Below the pieces are notes generated by a model. It searched no databases. It worked only from the letters and a program-made list of their open reading frames with translations, and was not told the DNA's origin. Of a stretch of DNA of 64,000 bases, positions 52,932 through 62,651 are shown piece after piece. The position numbers and the translations under genes are program-made. The stretch is taken from contig JAGNKX010000001.1 of assembly GCA_017999915.1 (NCBI GenBank), positions 310,001 through 374,000 of the forward strand. Direction: 5' to 3'. The stretch's first letter is position 1; every line of letters begins with the position of its first letter. Origin of the DNA: Spirochaetota bacterium. Its GTDB lineage: Bacteria; Spirochaetota; UBA4802; UBA5550.

Positions 52932-53199
52932 GGTGCCACCATCCCTTTTTTTCTCATGATAGGCAGTTTTATATGCATAAATACCGACGAATGTGATATC
53001 TCATTTTTTCGATGTGATATACGAGATAGTGCATGGATTTGCTCTTAAACAAGCAAAACATGGATGTTTTGCGTAAAGCGAGGATGGTCCAGGATGGACC
53101 TTCCGCTGCAAAACAACCGACTATCAATAGCTGACAAATGAAACGAGTAAAAAATGAGATGTCACACTCGCTACTATCATTCAATAGTTAAATGTTTGC

Positions 53200-55680
53200 C
53201 TATTGCACCACAATATTGACGAGCTTCCCCGGAACCACGATGACCTTTTTCACGGTCTTTCCGGCGATGAAATCCTTTATCTTCTCGTGCTCCCGGGCCA
53301 TCTTCTCCATTTCCTCTTTGGTGATGGCGGCGCTGACCTGCTCCTTGCCGCGGATTTTGCCGTTCACCTGGAAGACGATCTCGACCTCGTCGCGCCTGGC
53401 CAGGGACTCGCTGTAATCCGGCCAGGGCACCTCGTGAAGATGGGTTTTGTTCCCCAGCATCTCCCACAGCTCCGCGGCCACGTGGGGAATGAAGGGCGAG
53501 AGCATGGCCAGGAGCTTGCCGAAGACCTCGGAGATAAAGAGCTTCCCTTCGGGCGTGGCGAGCTCCTTCTCGTCTACGAGGTAGAGGGCGTTAACCAGCT
53601 CCATCATCCGGGCGATGGCGGTGTTGTACTGCATCCGCTCGCGGAGGTCGTAGGTGACTGACTTCACGGTGAGGTGCAGCTCCCGCCGGGCCTTTTCCAG
53701 CCCCTCGCTCAGTGCGGCGCCTTCAAGTTTTGCCCCGGCCTGGTAGAGATCGCTGAAGCGGTTCACGAAGCGCCAGATGCGACCGATGAAGCGGAAGCAC
53801 CCCTCGACGCCCTTGTCGGACCACTCCAGCTGCTTGTGGGGCGGGGCGGTGAAGAGCATGAAGAGGCGCACCGTGTCTGCCCCGTACTTCTCGATGATGG
53901 CGTCCGGGTCGACGACGTTGCCCTTGGACTTGCTCATCTTTGCGCCGTCCTTTATCACCATCCCCTGGGTGAGGAGATGGGTGAAGGGCTCCCGCGACTT
54001 GAGGAGTCCCATGTCGTTCATTACCATGGAGAAAAACCGCGCGTACAGGAGATGAAGCACCGCGTGCTCGATCCCGCCTATGTACTGGTCCACCGGCATC
54101 CAGTACTCCACCTCGCCGCGGTCGAAGATCTCCTTCGAGTCGGGCGACGTGAACTTGGCGTAATACCAGGAGGAGTCCACGAAGGTATCCATGGTGTCGG
54201 TCTCGCGCCGGGCTTTACCCCCGCACTTCGGGCAGGGGACATTCTTGAATTCGTCCATGTGGATGAGGGGGGACTGGGAATCCCCCTTGAAATCGACTTC
54301 GGTCGGGAGCGCCACGGGGAGGTCCTTTTCCGGGACCGGGACCATGCCGCATTTTTCGCAGTAGATCATGGGGATCGGGCACCCCCAATAGCGCTGGCGG
54401 GACACCAGCCAGTCGCGGATGCGGAAGTTCACCTCCCGCCTGGCGAAGCCCTTGGATTCGGCGTAGTCCGATATCTTCTCGATCGCGTCCATGTTGGGGA
54501 CGCCGTTGAACTGGCCTGAATTGACGCAGACCCCCTCGTCCACGTAGGCGTCGGTCATGGCATTGACATCGATGGGCGCCTTCGGATTGTCGATGACGAG
54601 CTTCACCGGGATGCCGTACTTCTTGGCAAAGGCGAAGTCGCGGGTGTCATGGGCCGGGACCGCCATGATGGCCCCCGTTCCGTATTCCATGAGGACGAAG
54701 TTCCCCACGAAGAGGGGAACAATATCGCCGGTGAAGGGATTCACGATCTTAAGGCCCGTGTCGATGCCCTCCTTCTCCTTGTCGTCGGAAATGCGGTCGA
54801 ACATCGACTGGTTCCTGATCCGGGCGATGAACTCCCGTATTTTTTTATCCTGGACCCGGTCGAGGAGCGGGTGCTCCGGGGCGATGACCATGAAGGTGAC
54901 GCCGTACACCGTATCGGGCCTGGTGGTGTAAATGGGAAAATCCTCGCCGCTGTCCAGCTTGAAGTTGATGCGGAGGCCCGTGGAGCGGCCGATCCAGTTC
55001 CGCTGCATCGTGAGGACCTGCTCCGGCCAGGCGCCGTCCGGGGCGAGTTCCTCGTGCCCCTTCAGGAGATCATCGGCGTAATCGGTTATCTTGAAGAACC
55101 ACTGCTCGAGCTCCTTCTGGGTTACCTCGCTCTCGCAGCGCCAGCAGATGCCCCCCTCGGCCTGCTCGTTGGCCAGCACGGTGCCGCACTTCTCGCACCA
55201 GTTGACCGCGGCCTTCTTCTTGTATGCCAGGCCCTTCTCGTACATCTTCAGGAACATCCACTGGTTCCACCTGTAATATTCGGGCTTGTAGGTCGCCACT
55301 TCCCTGGTCCAGTCGTAGGAGAAGCCCATGCGCTTGAGCTGGCTCTTCATGTAGCTTATGTTTTCCGACGTCCACTTGAAGGGCGGGATGTTGTTCTTGA
55401 TGGCGGCGTTCTCCGCCGGGAGCCCGAAGGAGTCCCAGCCCATGGGATGGAACACGTTGTATCCGCTCATTTTCTGGAAGCGCGACACCAGGTCGCCGAT
55501 GGTGTAGTTCCGGACATGGCCCATGTGGAGCCTCCCCGACGGGTAGGGGAACATCTCCAGCACGTAATATTTTTTCTTCGCAGGGTCCTTCCTGGAAATG
55601 AACGCCTTTGATTCCTCCCAGCGCTTCTGCCATTTCAGCTCGATCTCGGTAAAGTTGTAATCCCTTTCTTTATCTGCCAT
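53200..55680 (-). CDS. leuS: Leucyl-tRNA synthetase
   Basis: An 826-residue LeuRS. HIGH motif reads HMGH in GRLHMGHVRNYTIGD (about residue 52-56); the KMSKS motif is intact in KMSKSKGNVVDP; the editing domain (about residues 225-410) has TTRPDTVYG and the GTGAIMAVPAHD.RD motif. A zinc-type four-Cys knuckle is visible (CEKCG, CWRCE and CEKCG, CPKCGG). The C-terminal domain ends VPGKLVNIVVQ. ATG 55680 is preceded by GAGG; an upstream 25-residue extension is unlikely. Confidence 0.97.
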   Translation of the reverse strand: MADKERDYNFTEIELKWQKRWEESKAFISRKDPAKKKYYVLEMFPYPSGRLHMGHVRNYTIGDLVSRFQKMSGYNVFHPMGWDSFGLPAENAAIKNNIPPFKWTSENISYMKSQLKRMGFSYDWTREVATYKPEYYRWNQWMFLKMYEKGLAYKKKAAVNWCEKCGTVLANEQAEGGICWRCESEVTQKELEQWFFKITDYADDLLKGHEELAPDGAWPEQVLTMQRNWIGRSTGLRINFKLDSGEDFPIYTTRPDTVYGVTFMVIAPEHPLLDRVQDKKIREFIARIRNQSMFDRISDDKEKEGIDTGLKIVNPFTGDIVPLFVGNFVLMEYGTGAIMAVPAHDTRDFAFAKKYGIPVKLVIDNPKAPIDVNAMTDAYVDEGVCVNSGQFNGVPNMDAIEKISDYAESKGFARREVNFRIRDWLVSRQRYWGCPIPMIYCEKCGMVPVPEKDLPVALPTEVDFKGDSQSPLIHMDEFKNVPCPKCGGKARRETDTMDTFVDSSWYYAKFTSPDSKEIFDRGEVEYWMPVDQYIGGIEHAVLHLLYARFFSMVMNDMGLLKSREPFTHLLTQGMVIKDGAKMSKSKGNVVDPDAIIEKYGADTVRLFMLFTAPPHKQLEWSDKGVEGCFRFIGRIWRFVNRFSDLYQAGAKLEGAALSEGLEKARRELHLTVKSVTYDLRERMQYNTAIARMMELVNALYLVDEKELATPEGKLFISEVFGKLLAMLSPFIPHVAAELWEMLGNKTHLHEVPWPDYSESLARRDEVEIVFQVNGKIRGKEQVSAAITKEEMEKMAREHEKIKDFIAGKTVKKVIVVPGKLVNIVVQ

Positions 55681-55847
55681 CACAAACCTCGGTGCGGAAT
55701 AATTCGGTAGTCCAAGCACATACGGGTGAACCGCGTCATCCATATCAGGGGACATGAAACAACCTATTTACAATTGACGGGCATATCTTTTGTCAAGAGT
55801 ATTTTAAGGGCTTAACACAGCACCCGCGCTTTGTTTCCTGTCTATGC

Positions 55848-55985
55848 CCTCACCCCCCGTCCCCCTCTCCCATGGAAAAATTGGAAAAAGGAGAGGGGGT
55901 TGTCTATAGAATTACTTATTACGGAAACCCTCTCCTTTTTGCCATTCTTAATGGGAGAGGGTGCCCCGGAGGGGCGGGTGAGGGG
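55848..55985. repeat. Nested inverted repeat (CCCTCTCC type)
   Basis: Outer arms CCCTCACCCCCCGTCCCCCT... (from 55848) and ...GGGGCGGGTGAGGGG (to 55985); inner perfect 13-base arms AAAAAGGAGAGGG (55885-55897) and CCCTCTCCTTTTT (55928-55940). It occupies much of the 385-base gap between leuS and the ptsN-like gene. The TCACCCC...CCCTCTCCC arrangement is a common type of genomic palindrome. Confidence 0.75.
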
Positions 55986-56065
55986 TCGCAATTTGGGAAA
56001 TGTTACTCCATGTGCATACACTTTCAGACGGTGCGCCGTGCCGGTCGAAGCGGGAACAGTAGAGT

Positions 56066-56518
56066 CTAGTTGTACGACCTCAGTATGTTCAGCACCTCTT
56101 CGCTGGAGGAGGAATTGATGATGCTGTCCTTCACGGTATCCTTCTTGATGATGGACATGATGTTCGAAAGGAGGCGCAGGTATTCCTTGTGCTGCTTTTC
56201 CCCCGCCGCGACCAGGATGACCAGGTGGACCGGCTCCCCGTCCATGGAATCGAAATCGATGCCTTCTTTCGAGATCCCTATGGCAAAGGCCATTTCCTGT
56301 ATGGTCCCGATCTTGGCATGGGGGATGGCGATGCCGAAGCCGATGCCGGTGCTCATGATCTCCTCGCGCTCTTTCAGCGCCTTGATGAGGGTATCGATGT
56401 CCCCGCACACGTCGCAGCCCTTGAACACAAGGGCCAGCTCCTCGATGGCCTTGAACTTGTTGGTCGACTGGAGGACCTTGATGTAATTGCTCTTCGTGTA
56501 TTCGGTTACTGACGCCAT
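56066..56518 (-). CDS. PTS EIIA(Ntr)-like protein
   Basis: A 150-residue EIIA-like protein. ATG 56518 has GAGGTG before it. Active His is in GIAIPHAK. The GIGFGIAIPHAK...DG.PVHLVILVAA pattern is typical of PtsN; it is phosphorylated by a PTS cascade and acts on regulation. No ptsP/HPr gene is in the window. It is followed by a CoA-transferase gene divergent in function. Confidence 0.88.
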   Translation of the reverse strand: MASVTEYTKSNYIKVLQSTNKFKAIEELALVFKGCDVCGDIDTLIKALKEREEIMSTGIGFGIAIPHAKIGTIQEMAFAIGISKEGIDFDSMDGEPVHLVILVAAGEKQHKEYLRLLSNIMSIIKKDTVKDSIINSSSSEEVLNILRSYN

Positions 56519-56622
56519 GAATGCACCTCGCCTGGTAGATGGCAACATCATAGCTACCCAGCGCCGGCATCTGTCAATGATTAATTCCGGTTGTCCGACA
56601 CGGCGGGGAATCGTCCGGTCTG

Positions 56623-58221
56623 TCAGTTCACCCCGGCCGCCACGCTTCCTTCGACGAAACCGAGAAGCTCCCGCTCCTCCTTCGTGGAGTACTTATCAAG
56701 GTCAAATCCGAGACCCAGGGGGTAGGGATGGGCCCGGGTGACATCGCCGAACCGCTCCTGCACCGAACCGTAGGTGTTGTTCCGGAATTCCCCGGGTATG
56801 GCGTAGCCGCTCCGGATGAGCCCCATCTCCCGCGCCGCGTGGAGGAGCTCGTCCTGGAAGGTGGAATCGGCCAGCTCAATCATCGCCTGGGCCCGCTCCT
56901 CGATGGAGGCGAACCGGAGCTGCCGCCATCCGTACTCGGTAACCACGCAGTCCATCTTGTTGCGGGTGACTCCCACGACGTTCCGCAGCACCGGCACGAT
57001 GTTGCTCGCCATCGCCTCCACCGCGTCGTTTCTATAAGAGCTCCGCAGGCAGAGGATCGATTTCCCCCCCTCGCTCTTCATGCCCGACTCCTGGAACTCG
57101 AACTGGCCCCCCATGCCGGTATACTGCACGAAGCGGTCGCCGAGGAAAAAGCCCTCGGACGAGGCCTGGCTGAAAAGGTCCATCTGGAGGGTACTGTTGA
57201 TGCCGTGAAATTTCGGGAGCTTGACGATGAAATCCTTGTTATTGGTCTCGTGCACCTCGGTCATCCAGACATCGGGATTGTCGTCTATAAACCGGTACAG
57301 GTCCTCCCCCCCGACCACGAAGGCGCCGGTAAGCAGGACCCCCCTCCGGTCCCGGCGGGTGAGAACACCGTTCCGGATCAGGTGAAGGAAGGCCGGGGAT
57401 AGGAGCTCCGAATAGCCGTTGATGTCCCTCCGTCCCTTCTTCACCAGCCAGTAGGCTATGGAATCGGCCATCTGCCCGATCCCTATCTGGAGGGTCGCGC
57501 CGTCGGGGACCAGCTCAGAGACATAGCTCCCTATGGCGTGCTCCAGCACGGTCAGCGCCTGGTGGGGCATGATGAACAGGGGCTCATTCTGCTTCACCAC
57601 GAAATCGATGCAGTCATCGGGGATGTCGGCGTTGCCGTGGCAGTAAGGCATGTTGTCATTTTCCAGGAGCATGACCGCGCCGTTGTTCTTTTTCACGTCG
57701 CGGATGGCCTGCAGCATGAGATCCACATTGGTGCCGCAGTTGTACCTGCCATGCTTCCGGGAGGCCTTCATCACCACCATGTTCAGCCCCCGCGACCGCG
57801 CCGCTTCGCTGGTGTCCCTGAAATTGACCGCCAGGTAGTCTGACTGTATGCCGGGAATCTTCCTTCCCAGGCCGGGTGAATAGTAGTAGCTGTGATAGGT
57901 CAGGTAGCGCGGCGGCTCTTCGCCTCTCGCGGCTGCGGCCGCGCAATCGTCAAAATATTGGAATGGCGTATAATCTTTGAAAATCCGTTCGTACACGGAG
58001 GCGAGGACCTCGGCCCTGGGGCTGCCGGAGGGACGGGGCTTTTCCAGGGTCAGTGCGGCGGTCACGGAGAAATCGATCTCGCCTTTTTTGGCGTATTCGC
58101 CCAGGGCGTTCAGGAAGGCGTTGCCGGAACCGATCCCGATGGGGGTCATGGCAAAGATCCTTCTGCCGAGCTTTCTGATGGCGAGGGCGGCCGCTTCATT
58201 TGCGTTTGCGCACAGTATCAT
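56623..58221 (-). CDS. Acetyl-CoA hydrolase/CoA transferase family protein
   Basis: A 532-residue enzyme. The start is set at ATG 58221, with AGGAGG six bases ahead. N-terminal TPIGIGSGNAFLNAL, then DGATLQIGIGQMADSI, GYSELLS (active-site Glu, inferred), VHETN and the C-terminal VTEYGWRQLR all match the AcCoA hydrolase/4-hydroxybutyrate CoA-transferase family. It exchanges CoA between acyl groups. Length is above the usual ~430 residues, with an extra central insertion. Substrate unknown. Confidence 0.85.
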   Translation of the reverse strand: MILCANANEAAALAIRKLGRRIFAMTPIGIGSGNAFLNALGEYAKKGEIDFSVTAALTLEKPRPSGSPRAEVLASVYERIFKDYTPFQYFDDCAAAAARGEEPPRYLTYHSYYYSPGLGRKIPGIQSDYLAVNFRDTSEAARSRGLNMVVMKASRKHGRYNCGTNVDLMLQAIRDVKKNNGAVMLLENDNMPYCHGNADIPDDCIDFVVKQNEPLFIMPHQALTVLEHAIGSYVSELVPDGATLQIGIGQMADSIAYWLVKKGRRDINGYSELLSPAFLHLIRNGVLTRRDRRGVLLTGAFVVGGEDLYRFIDDNPDVWMTEVHETNNKDFIVKLPKFHGINSTLQMDLFSQASSEGFFLGDRFVQYTGMGGQFEFQESGMKSEGGKSILCLRSSYRNDAVEAMASNIVPVLRNVVGVTRNKMDCVVTEYGWRQLRFASIEERAQAMIELADSTFQDELLHAAREMGLIRSGYAIPGEFRNNTYGSVQERFGDVTRAHPYPLGLGFDLDKYSTKEERELLGFVEGSVAAGVN

Positions 58222-58318
58222 CTCAATCCTCCTGAGAGAGATACGGACGCCCCAATCCATTACAATCTAACGCATTTTTTGAGTCAAGTCAAAGATTTGG
58301 ACGATGATCCAGATTTTT

Positions 58319-59047
58319 TTACTTATTATATCTCACTGCCGCATAGATTATGGCAGCGGGCCAAAAAAAGAGGAGAAGCAGGATGAATACCGGGAGGGAA
58401 AACGTTTTTCTGGCAGGAGCGGAAACCGCCTGCATCGGCGCGATGTTCCCAGTCTGGTTGGACGGTGCATCCTGTTTTCGAATATCCTCAAGGGCCCTGT
58501 TCCGCATGTCGTTCCACCGATCAATTCCCACCGGCGTCCCGCAATAGGGACAGAGGGGGAGGGCGGCCTGCGACGCGGGAAAGCTTTGTGATATGGCGCT
58601 CCCGCAGCTGTCGCAGCGGTCCACCAGTACCATGGTGCGATGAAGGCGGCCGTCAATGATCTTTTCCGGTTCTCCTTCGAGGATGTAATAGCCGAGGCCC
58701 CGCCGATTGATGAGCAGAAGAGCCTGTTCGACGGCGCGGCGGCTGATTCCGGAGCTCTTCATCAGATCGGCCACCGGCGCTTCAGGTGTTATTTTCATCT
58801 TATGCATGATCGCGGACGCGACCTGTTCCTTTCTGCGGAAACTGTAGCCTATTAGAAGAAATACCATTGCCGGAAGAAAGAGCATCAACGCCGCCGTGTA
58901 GAGCTTTTCGGACTGGTCGGGAGAAGCCCCCTTTACCATATTGGATACCGCTGTCCCGCCGGTAAGGATAAAAAGCGCCAGAAAGACGTAACCCGCCTTT
59001 ATGAGAATATCATCGATGCCGTATATATTGTATCTATCTTCATTCAT
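58319..59047 (-). CDS. Membrane protein with zinc-ribbon
   Basis: A 242-residue protein. Two membrane helices (about 20-37 and 53-70), then a small winged-helix-like region (APVADLMKSSGISRRAVEQALLLINRRGLGYYIL), a zinc ribbon CDSCG...CPYCG, and a last C-terminal helix (FILLLLFFWPAAIIYAAV). The start ATG 59047 is used; an upstream GTG overlaps the hisF stop. Family not recognised; the combination suggests a membrane-linked regulator. Confidence 0.6.
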   Translation of the reverse strand: MNEDRYNIYGIDDILIKAGYVFLALFILTGGTAVSNMVKGASPDQSEKLYTAALMLFLPAMVFLLIGYSFRRKEQVASAIMHKMKITPEAPVADLMKSSGISRRAVEQALLLINRRGLGYYILEGEPEKIIDGRLHRTMVLVDRCDSCGSAISQSFPASQAALPLCPYCGTPVGIDRWNDMRNRALEDIRKQDAPSNQTGNIAPMQAVSAPARKTFSLPVFILLLLFFWPAAIIYAAVRYNK

Positions 59048-59055
59048 TGCCGGCA

Positions 59056-59820
59056 CTAGAGGATCACGTCCAGGCCTCTTTCTTTCAGATACTCCTTGAC
59101 CTGCCTGATGCTGAAAGTGCGGAAATGAAATACAGAAGCAGCCAGAAGTACCTGCGCGCCGCCCTTGACCACACCGTCGTAGAAATGCTCCAGGGTGCCG
59201 GCCCCGCCCGAGGCAATGACCGGCACGGACACCGCGTCAGCGACCGCCCTGGTGAATTCCAGGTCGTATCCCGCCAGGGTGCCGTCGCCGTCCATGCTTG
59301 TGGGGAGCACGCAGTCGACGCCGGCTTCGTCGCAGGCGCCGGCCCACTGGATGGCGTCTTTCCCGACCGGCGTGGTCCCCCCGGAGACGACGAGCTCAAA
59401 ACCTGACGGCATCGACTTGTTTCTCCGCGCGTCGATGGCTATCACGATCCTGCCGGGGCCGAACTCCTTCACCGCCCGTTTCATCAGGTCGGGATTTTTC
59501 ACCGCGGCGCTGTTCATGGACACCTTGGTGGCCCCGGCCTCGAGGACCAGTTCTATATCCTCAAGGCTATTAATGCCGCCGCCCATGGTAAGGGGGATGG
59601 TAATGGCCGATGAAACCTGCTTGACCCACTCGAGCCTGGTTTTCCTGTTCTCCAGGGTCGCGGCGATATCGAGCATGGCCAGCTCATCCGCCCCTTCGGA
59701 CTGATAAAAGCCGGCGTTCTGGACCGGGTCGCCGGCGTCGCGCAGATTTACGAAATTGATTCCCTTGACCACCCGTCCTTCCTTCATGTCAAGGCACGGC
59801 ATTATTTTTATCTTCCCCAT
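59056..59820 (-). CDS. hisF: Imidazole glycerol phosphate synthase subunit HisF
   Basis: A 254-residue TIM barrel. Catalytic Asp11 (MPCLDMKEGRVVKG) and the second catalytic Asp in AIDARR are present, with FVNLRDAGDPV, PLTMGGGI and VIASGGAGTLEHFYD. GAGAGGGAAAAAC precedes ATG 59820; upstream 48 codons in frame have no support. It makes IGP and AICAR using ammonia from HisH. HisH and other his genes are not in the window, so the gene is separate from the usual his cluster. The stop is near the membrane-protein gene. Confidence 0.93.
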   Translation of the reverse strand: MGKIKIMPCLDMKEGRVVKGINFVNLRDAGDPVQNAGFYQSEGADELAMLDIAATLENRKTRLEWVKQVSSAITIPLTMGGGINSLEDIELVLEAGATKVSMNSAAVKNPDLMKRAVKEFGPGRIVIAIDARRNKSMPSGFELVVSGGTTPVGKDAIQWAGACDEAGVDCVLPTSMDGDGTLAGYDLEFTRAVADAVSVPVIASGGAGTLEHFYDGVVKGGAQVLLAASVFHFRTFSIRQVKEYLKERGLDVIL

Positions 59821-60066
59821 GTTTTTCCCTCTCTGGTTCATTACATGACAAGACTCAATCCTAAACCACCATTGCCGAAAGTCAAGAGAAGAATCCGTTC
59901 CCGGCGGGGCATGATGTCCTTTTTTTAAATCTTGACAGAAAATTAATTCTCCCGGGATATACACCGGGTATTACCTGATACATTCTGTTAAAGAAGAAGG
60001 ACAGGGACCCAGCCCGATCATCAGGGGCTGTTAATTTATTACATTCACCATCACAAGGAGTATCCC

Positions 60067-60795
60067 ATGGATCTGCATAAAATCATATATCTTCTGTGGC
60101 CCATCAAGGGACAGGGCAAGGCCAAGACCCGCGAAATCCTGCTGCGCGAGATGGCGAGCCGCCTCATCGGCTCCGGGGCGGAGCGCCTCACCATGGACAT
60201 AGCCGACCCTGACGCGGAGATGCGCTCCCCCGCGCCTAAGCTCTACAGCGGAGAGCCGATTTGTGCCCTGGTCAACGTCTGGGTCGAGGATATGGGCAAA
60301 CGAAAAAACATCGAGGACACGCTCCGCTATGCCGGTTTCAGGTTAGCCGGATACCTGGTGGAGGAGTCGATTTACACCGATTACGGCGGGAACCGCCATT
60401 CAAAGCCCCGGGACTGGGATGACGGCAAGCGCTCCCCGGGCATAACCATGGTCACCCTCATGGAGCGGCCCAGGCGCCTCTCCCGCGAGGAATGGATCAA
60501 GCGGTGGCACGGCACCATGTCGCCGGTCTCCGAAGAGATACAGCCGCGCACCCGCTACGTCCGCAACGTGGTGATCGAGGCCATAACGCCCGACGCCCTT
60601 CCCTTCGAGGGGATCGTCGAGGAGGCGTGGCCCTCGAAAAAGCACGTTTCCAGCCCCTTTCTTTTCTACGGCGCGGCCAATATCCTGCAGCTCGCGAAAA
60701 ACATGGTCACGATCCTGAAGGCGGTCAAATCCTTCCTGGACCTCCGCCACATTCGCACCACCGTCATGAGCGAGTACCTTATTAAAACGAAGTAG
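60067..60795 (+). CDS. EthD-like domain protein
   Basis: A 242-residue protein. The central region SREEWIKRWHGTMSPVSEEI...RYVRNVVIEAI is the EthD/dimeric alpha-beta barrel pattern. N-terminal part (LLWPIKGQGKAKTREILL) may be a second, degenerate barrel. A GGAG precedes ATG 60067 (CAAGGAGTATCCC). EthD proteins are linked to degradation of ethers and polycyclic substrates or to monooxygenase-type reactions. Function unknown. Confidence 0.75.
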   Translation: MDLHKIIYLLWPIKGQGKAKTREILLREMASRLIGSGAERLTMDIADPDAEMRSPAPKLYSGEPICALVNVWVEDMGKRKNIEDTLRYAGFRLAGYLVEESIYTDYGGNRHSKPRDWDDGKRSPGITMVTLMERPRRLSREEWIKRWHGTMSPVSEEIQPRTRYVRNVVIEAITPDALPFEGIVEEAWPSKKHVSSPFLFYGAANILQLAKNMVTILKAVKSFLDLRHIRTTVMSEYLIKTK

Positions 60796-60805
60796 CCGGT
60801 TTATC

Positions 60806-60842
60806 CCCATGGATATACCGGCCAGTGCGGCATATCCATGGG
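60806..60842 (+). terminator. Hairpin after the EthD-like gene
   Basis: CCCATGGATAT (60806-60816) pairs perfectly with ATATCCATGGG (60832-60842), 15-base loop. It lies 10 bases after the stop; no T-tract, so termination is possible but unproven. Confidence 0.5.
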
Positions 60843-60949
60843 ATCCTTGCCCTGATAATTAATATTTGACATTCTCGAGATTTACCGCTACAAGAGACAT
60901 GCCGTCACAATCATCATTGTAGTCCGGATTACAACGCAGGGAGGCCTCT

Positions 60950-61399
60950 ATGGGTCACGTACGATATGTTCCGCTTGTCTTGTCATTTTTCATGGCCGGC
61001 CTCATGGCATGCTCATCGACAACGCCAAAAGCTGTGACCAAATCCGCCACCCTTATCGGAAAATGGGAGGGTGTGGATCGGACCGGGAAGCCCGGGGCAT
61101 TCCACTTCTTTGAGGACGGCTCCATCATCCTCGTCATCGACGGCAAAAGCCTGGGCGGCGCCGATTCAAACAGCATGGGCCGGATGAAGTTTACCGTTGA
61201 CTACACCAGGGACCCCATTGAGCTCGACATTATCGGCATCGATCCTACCGGGATAGAGCGGGGCAAAATTCTTATGATAGTGAAATTCATTTCAAAAGAT
61301 AAAATCAAGATCAGGTCATATTTTAATGACGAGCGGCCCCAGGGCTTCGGCGAGGAAACCATCGACGACACCATCATCCTGGACCGGAAGATTGAATGA
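60950..61399 (+). CDS. Small lipoprotein
   Basis: A 149-residue lipoprotein with lipobox LMACSS at about residue 21. The mature part (IGKWEGVDRTGKPGAFHFFEDGSIILVIDG) is like a lipocalin/META-like sheet; its start resembles the window-edge lipoprotein at 1-303. GGGAGGCCTCT precedes ATG. Function unknown. Confidence 0.75.
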   Translation: MGHVRYVPLVLSFFMAGLMACSSTTPKAVTKSATLIGKWEGVDRTGKPGAFHFFEDGSIILVIDGKSLGGADSNSMGRMKFTVDYTRDPIELDIIGIDPTGIERGKILMIVKFISKDKIKIRSYFNDERPQGFGEETIDDTIILDRKIE

Positions 61400-61405
61400 A
61401 GGCGA

Positions 61406-62527
61406 TCAGCTGAAAAGCCGGTCGATGATCCACCGGGAAAATTTCGTTGTGCTGGCCTTCATCATCAATGTGAAAGCCGGGCTGTCAATCAGGGCCTTGA
61501 ACAGCGATGCCCTCCTGAGGCGGAAATTAAAGGCCCTTCTGCACATCTTTTCATACTGCGCCAGCGACCTCTCGTCAGGCATGCCTGCTCCCCGTTCATA
61601 GGCCCGCAGGACCGCGTCCGCGGCGAGGACGCCGCTTTCCATGGCATAGGATATTCCCTCGGCAGTGGCGGGGTTGCAGAGTCTTCCCGCCTCGCCGGCG
61701 TAGAGCATTCCCCTGGCGTATACGGCCTTCACCGATCCCGAGGTATTAATGACAAAGGACCGGCTCTTGCCCATCTGCGACGCCCCGGAGAGCCTCTTTG
61801 CGTAATGCTTTTCCAGGAATTCCTCAAAGACATCGGCCACGTTCCTTCCCCTGAGCCGTTCCTGTCGGAGGCACACGCCGATGTTCACGATGCCGTCCCC
61901 CTCGGGGAAGACCCACCCGTAATGGGGGAGCAGGTCGCCGTCAAAGACCATCTCCATGGTGCCTTCTTCCATATCGAAATCCTTCCACCATCCGATCCGG
62001 GAATAGACGGGATAAAGGGGCCTGGTATCGGCGAAATATTTTTCCCTGAATTCCCTGTTGCGTCCCCCGTTGGCCAGTATCGTCACCTCCGCTTCGATGA
62101 CACGGTCGCCGTCCCGGGCGCCGACGATCCTGCCATGGCCGTCGAGAAGGAGGTCCCGGAGAGTAAACCCGGGAACGAACCTGGCCCCGTGGGTCCTGGC
62201 CCTGTCGAGCAGGGCAGCGTCGAATATTCTCCTGTTGATGGTCATGGCCTTCAGATTGGTGGACATGATGATGTCCTGGCCCCCAGGCCCCACGAACCGC
62301 ACCCGTTTCATGGCCGCGCTGGGACTGAGGCCGGTGAGAATATGATCCAGATTCATCTTTTTTAGGAAGCGGTGCGATGACGGCGATATGCCCCCGGCGC
62401 AGGGCTTCCCGCGGGGGAAGTCGGAACGGTCGACGAGGATAAAATCGAGGAAGCCTGAACTGGCCAGGCGGTATGCCGCCATGGTCCCCGCCGGACCGGC
62501 CCCGATGATCAACACCTTTGTCTTCAT
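61406..62527 (-). CDS. Geranylgeranyl reductase-family FAD-dependent oxidoreductase
   Basis: A 373-residue flavoprotein. The start KVLIIGAGPAGTMAAYRLA gives GxGxxG FAD binding; a later GRIVGARDGDRVIEAE and the YAGEAGRLCNPATAEGI motif are the second FAD-binding stretch (GD-motif variant with GE). Similar enzymes reduce isoprenoid chains or polyunsaturated lipids. ATG 62527 is chosen as it starts just before the FAD motif; no strong ribosome site. Substrate unknown; it may act on quinone or lipid tails. Confidence 0.85.
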   Translation of the reverse strand: MKTKVLIIGAGPAGTMAAYRLASSGFLDFILVDRSDFPRGKPCAGGISPSSHRFLKKMNLDHILTGLSPSAAMKRVRFVGPGGQDIIMSTNLKAMTINRRIFDAALLDRARTHGARFVPGFTLRDLLLDGHGRIVGARDGDRVIEAEVTILANGGRNREFREKYFADTRPLYPVYSRIGWWKDFDMEEGTMEMVFDGDLLPHYGWVFPEGDGIVNIGVCLRQERLRGRNVADVFEEFLEKHYAKRLSGASQMGKSRSFVINTSGSVKAVYARGMLYAGEAGRLCNPATAEGISYAMESGVLAADAVLRAYERGAGMPDERSLAQYEKMCRRAFNFRLRRASLFKALIDSPAFTLMMKASTTKFSRWIIDRLFS

Positions 62528-62651
62528 ACCCCTGTTCCACCCACAGCTGATTTTTTTATAGAAAGAAATAATGTAGCATTGTTTCATTGCCATTTTATGT
62601 CAAGAATTAGTAAGACTACAGGTTATTATATTGGATAGCAGCATATTTTTA

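Noticed and set aside
54649-55611. 320-codon plus-strand frame over leuS
   Set aside because: Shadow of leuS, whose HIGH, KMSKS and editing motifs are clear.
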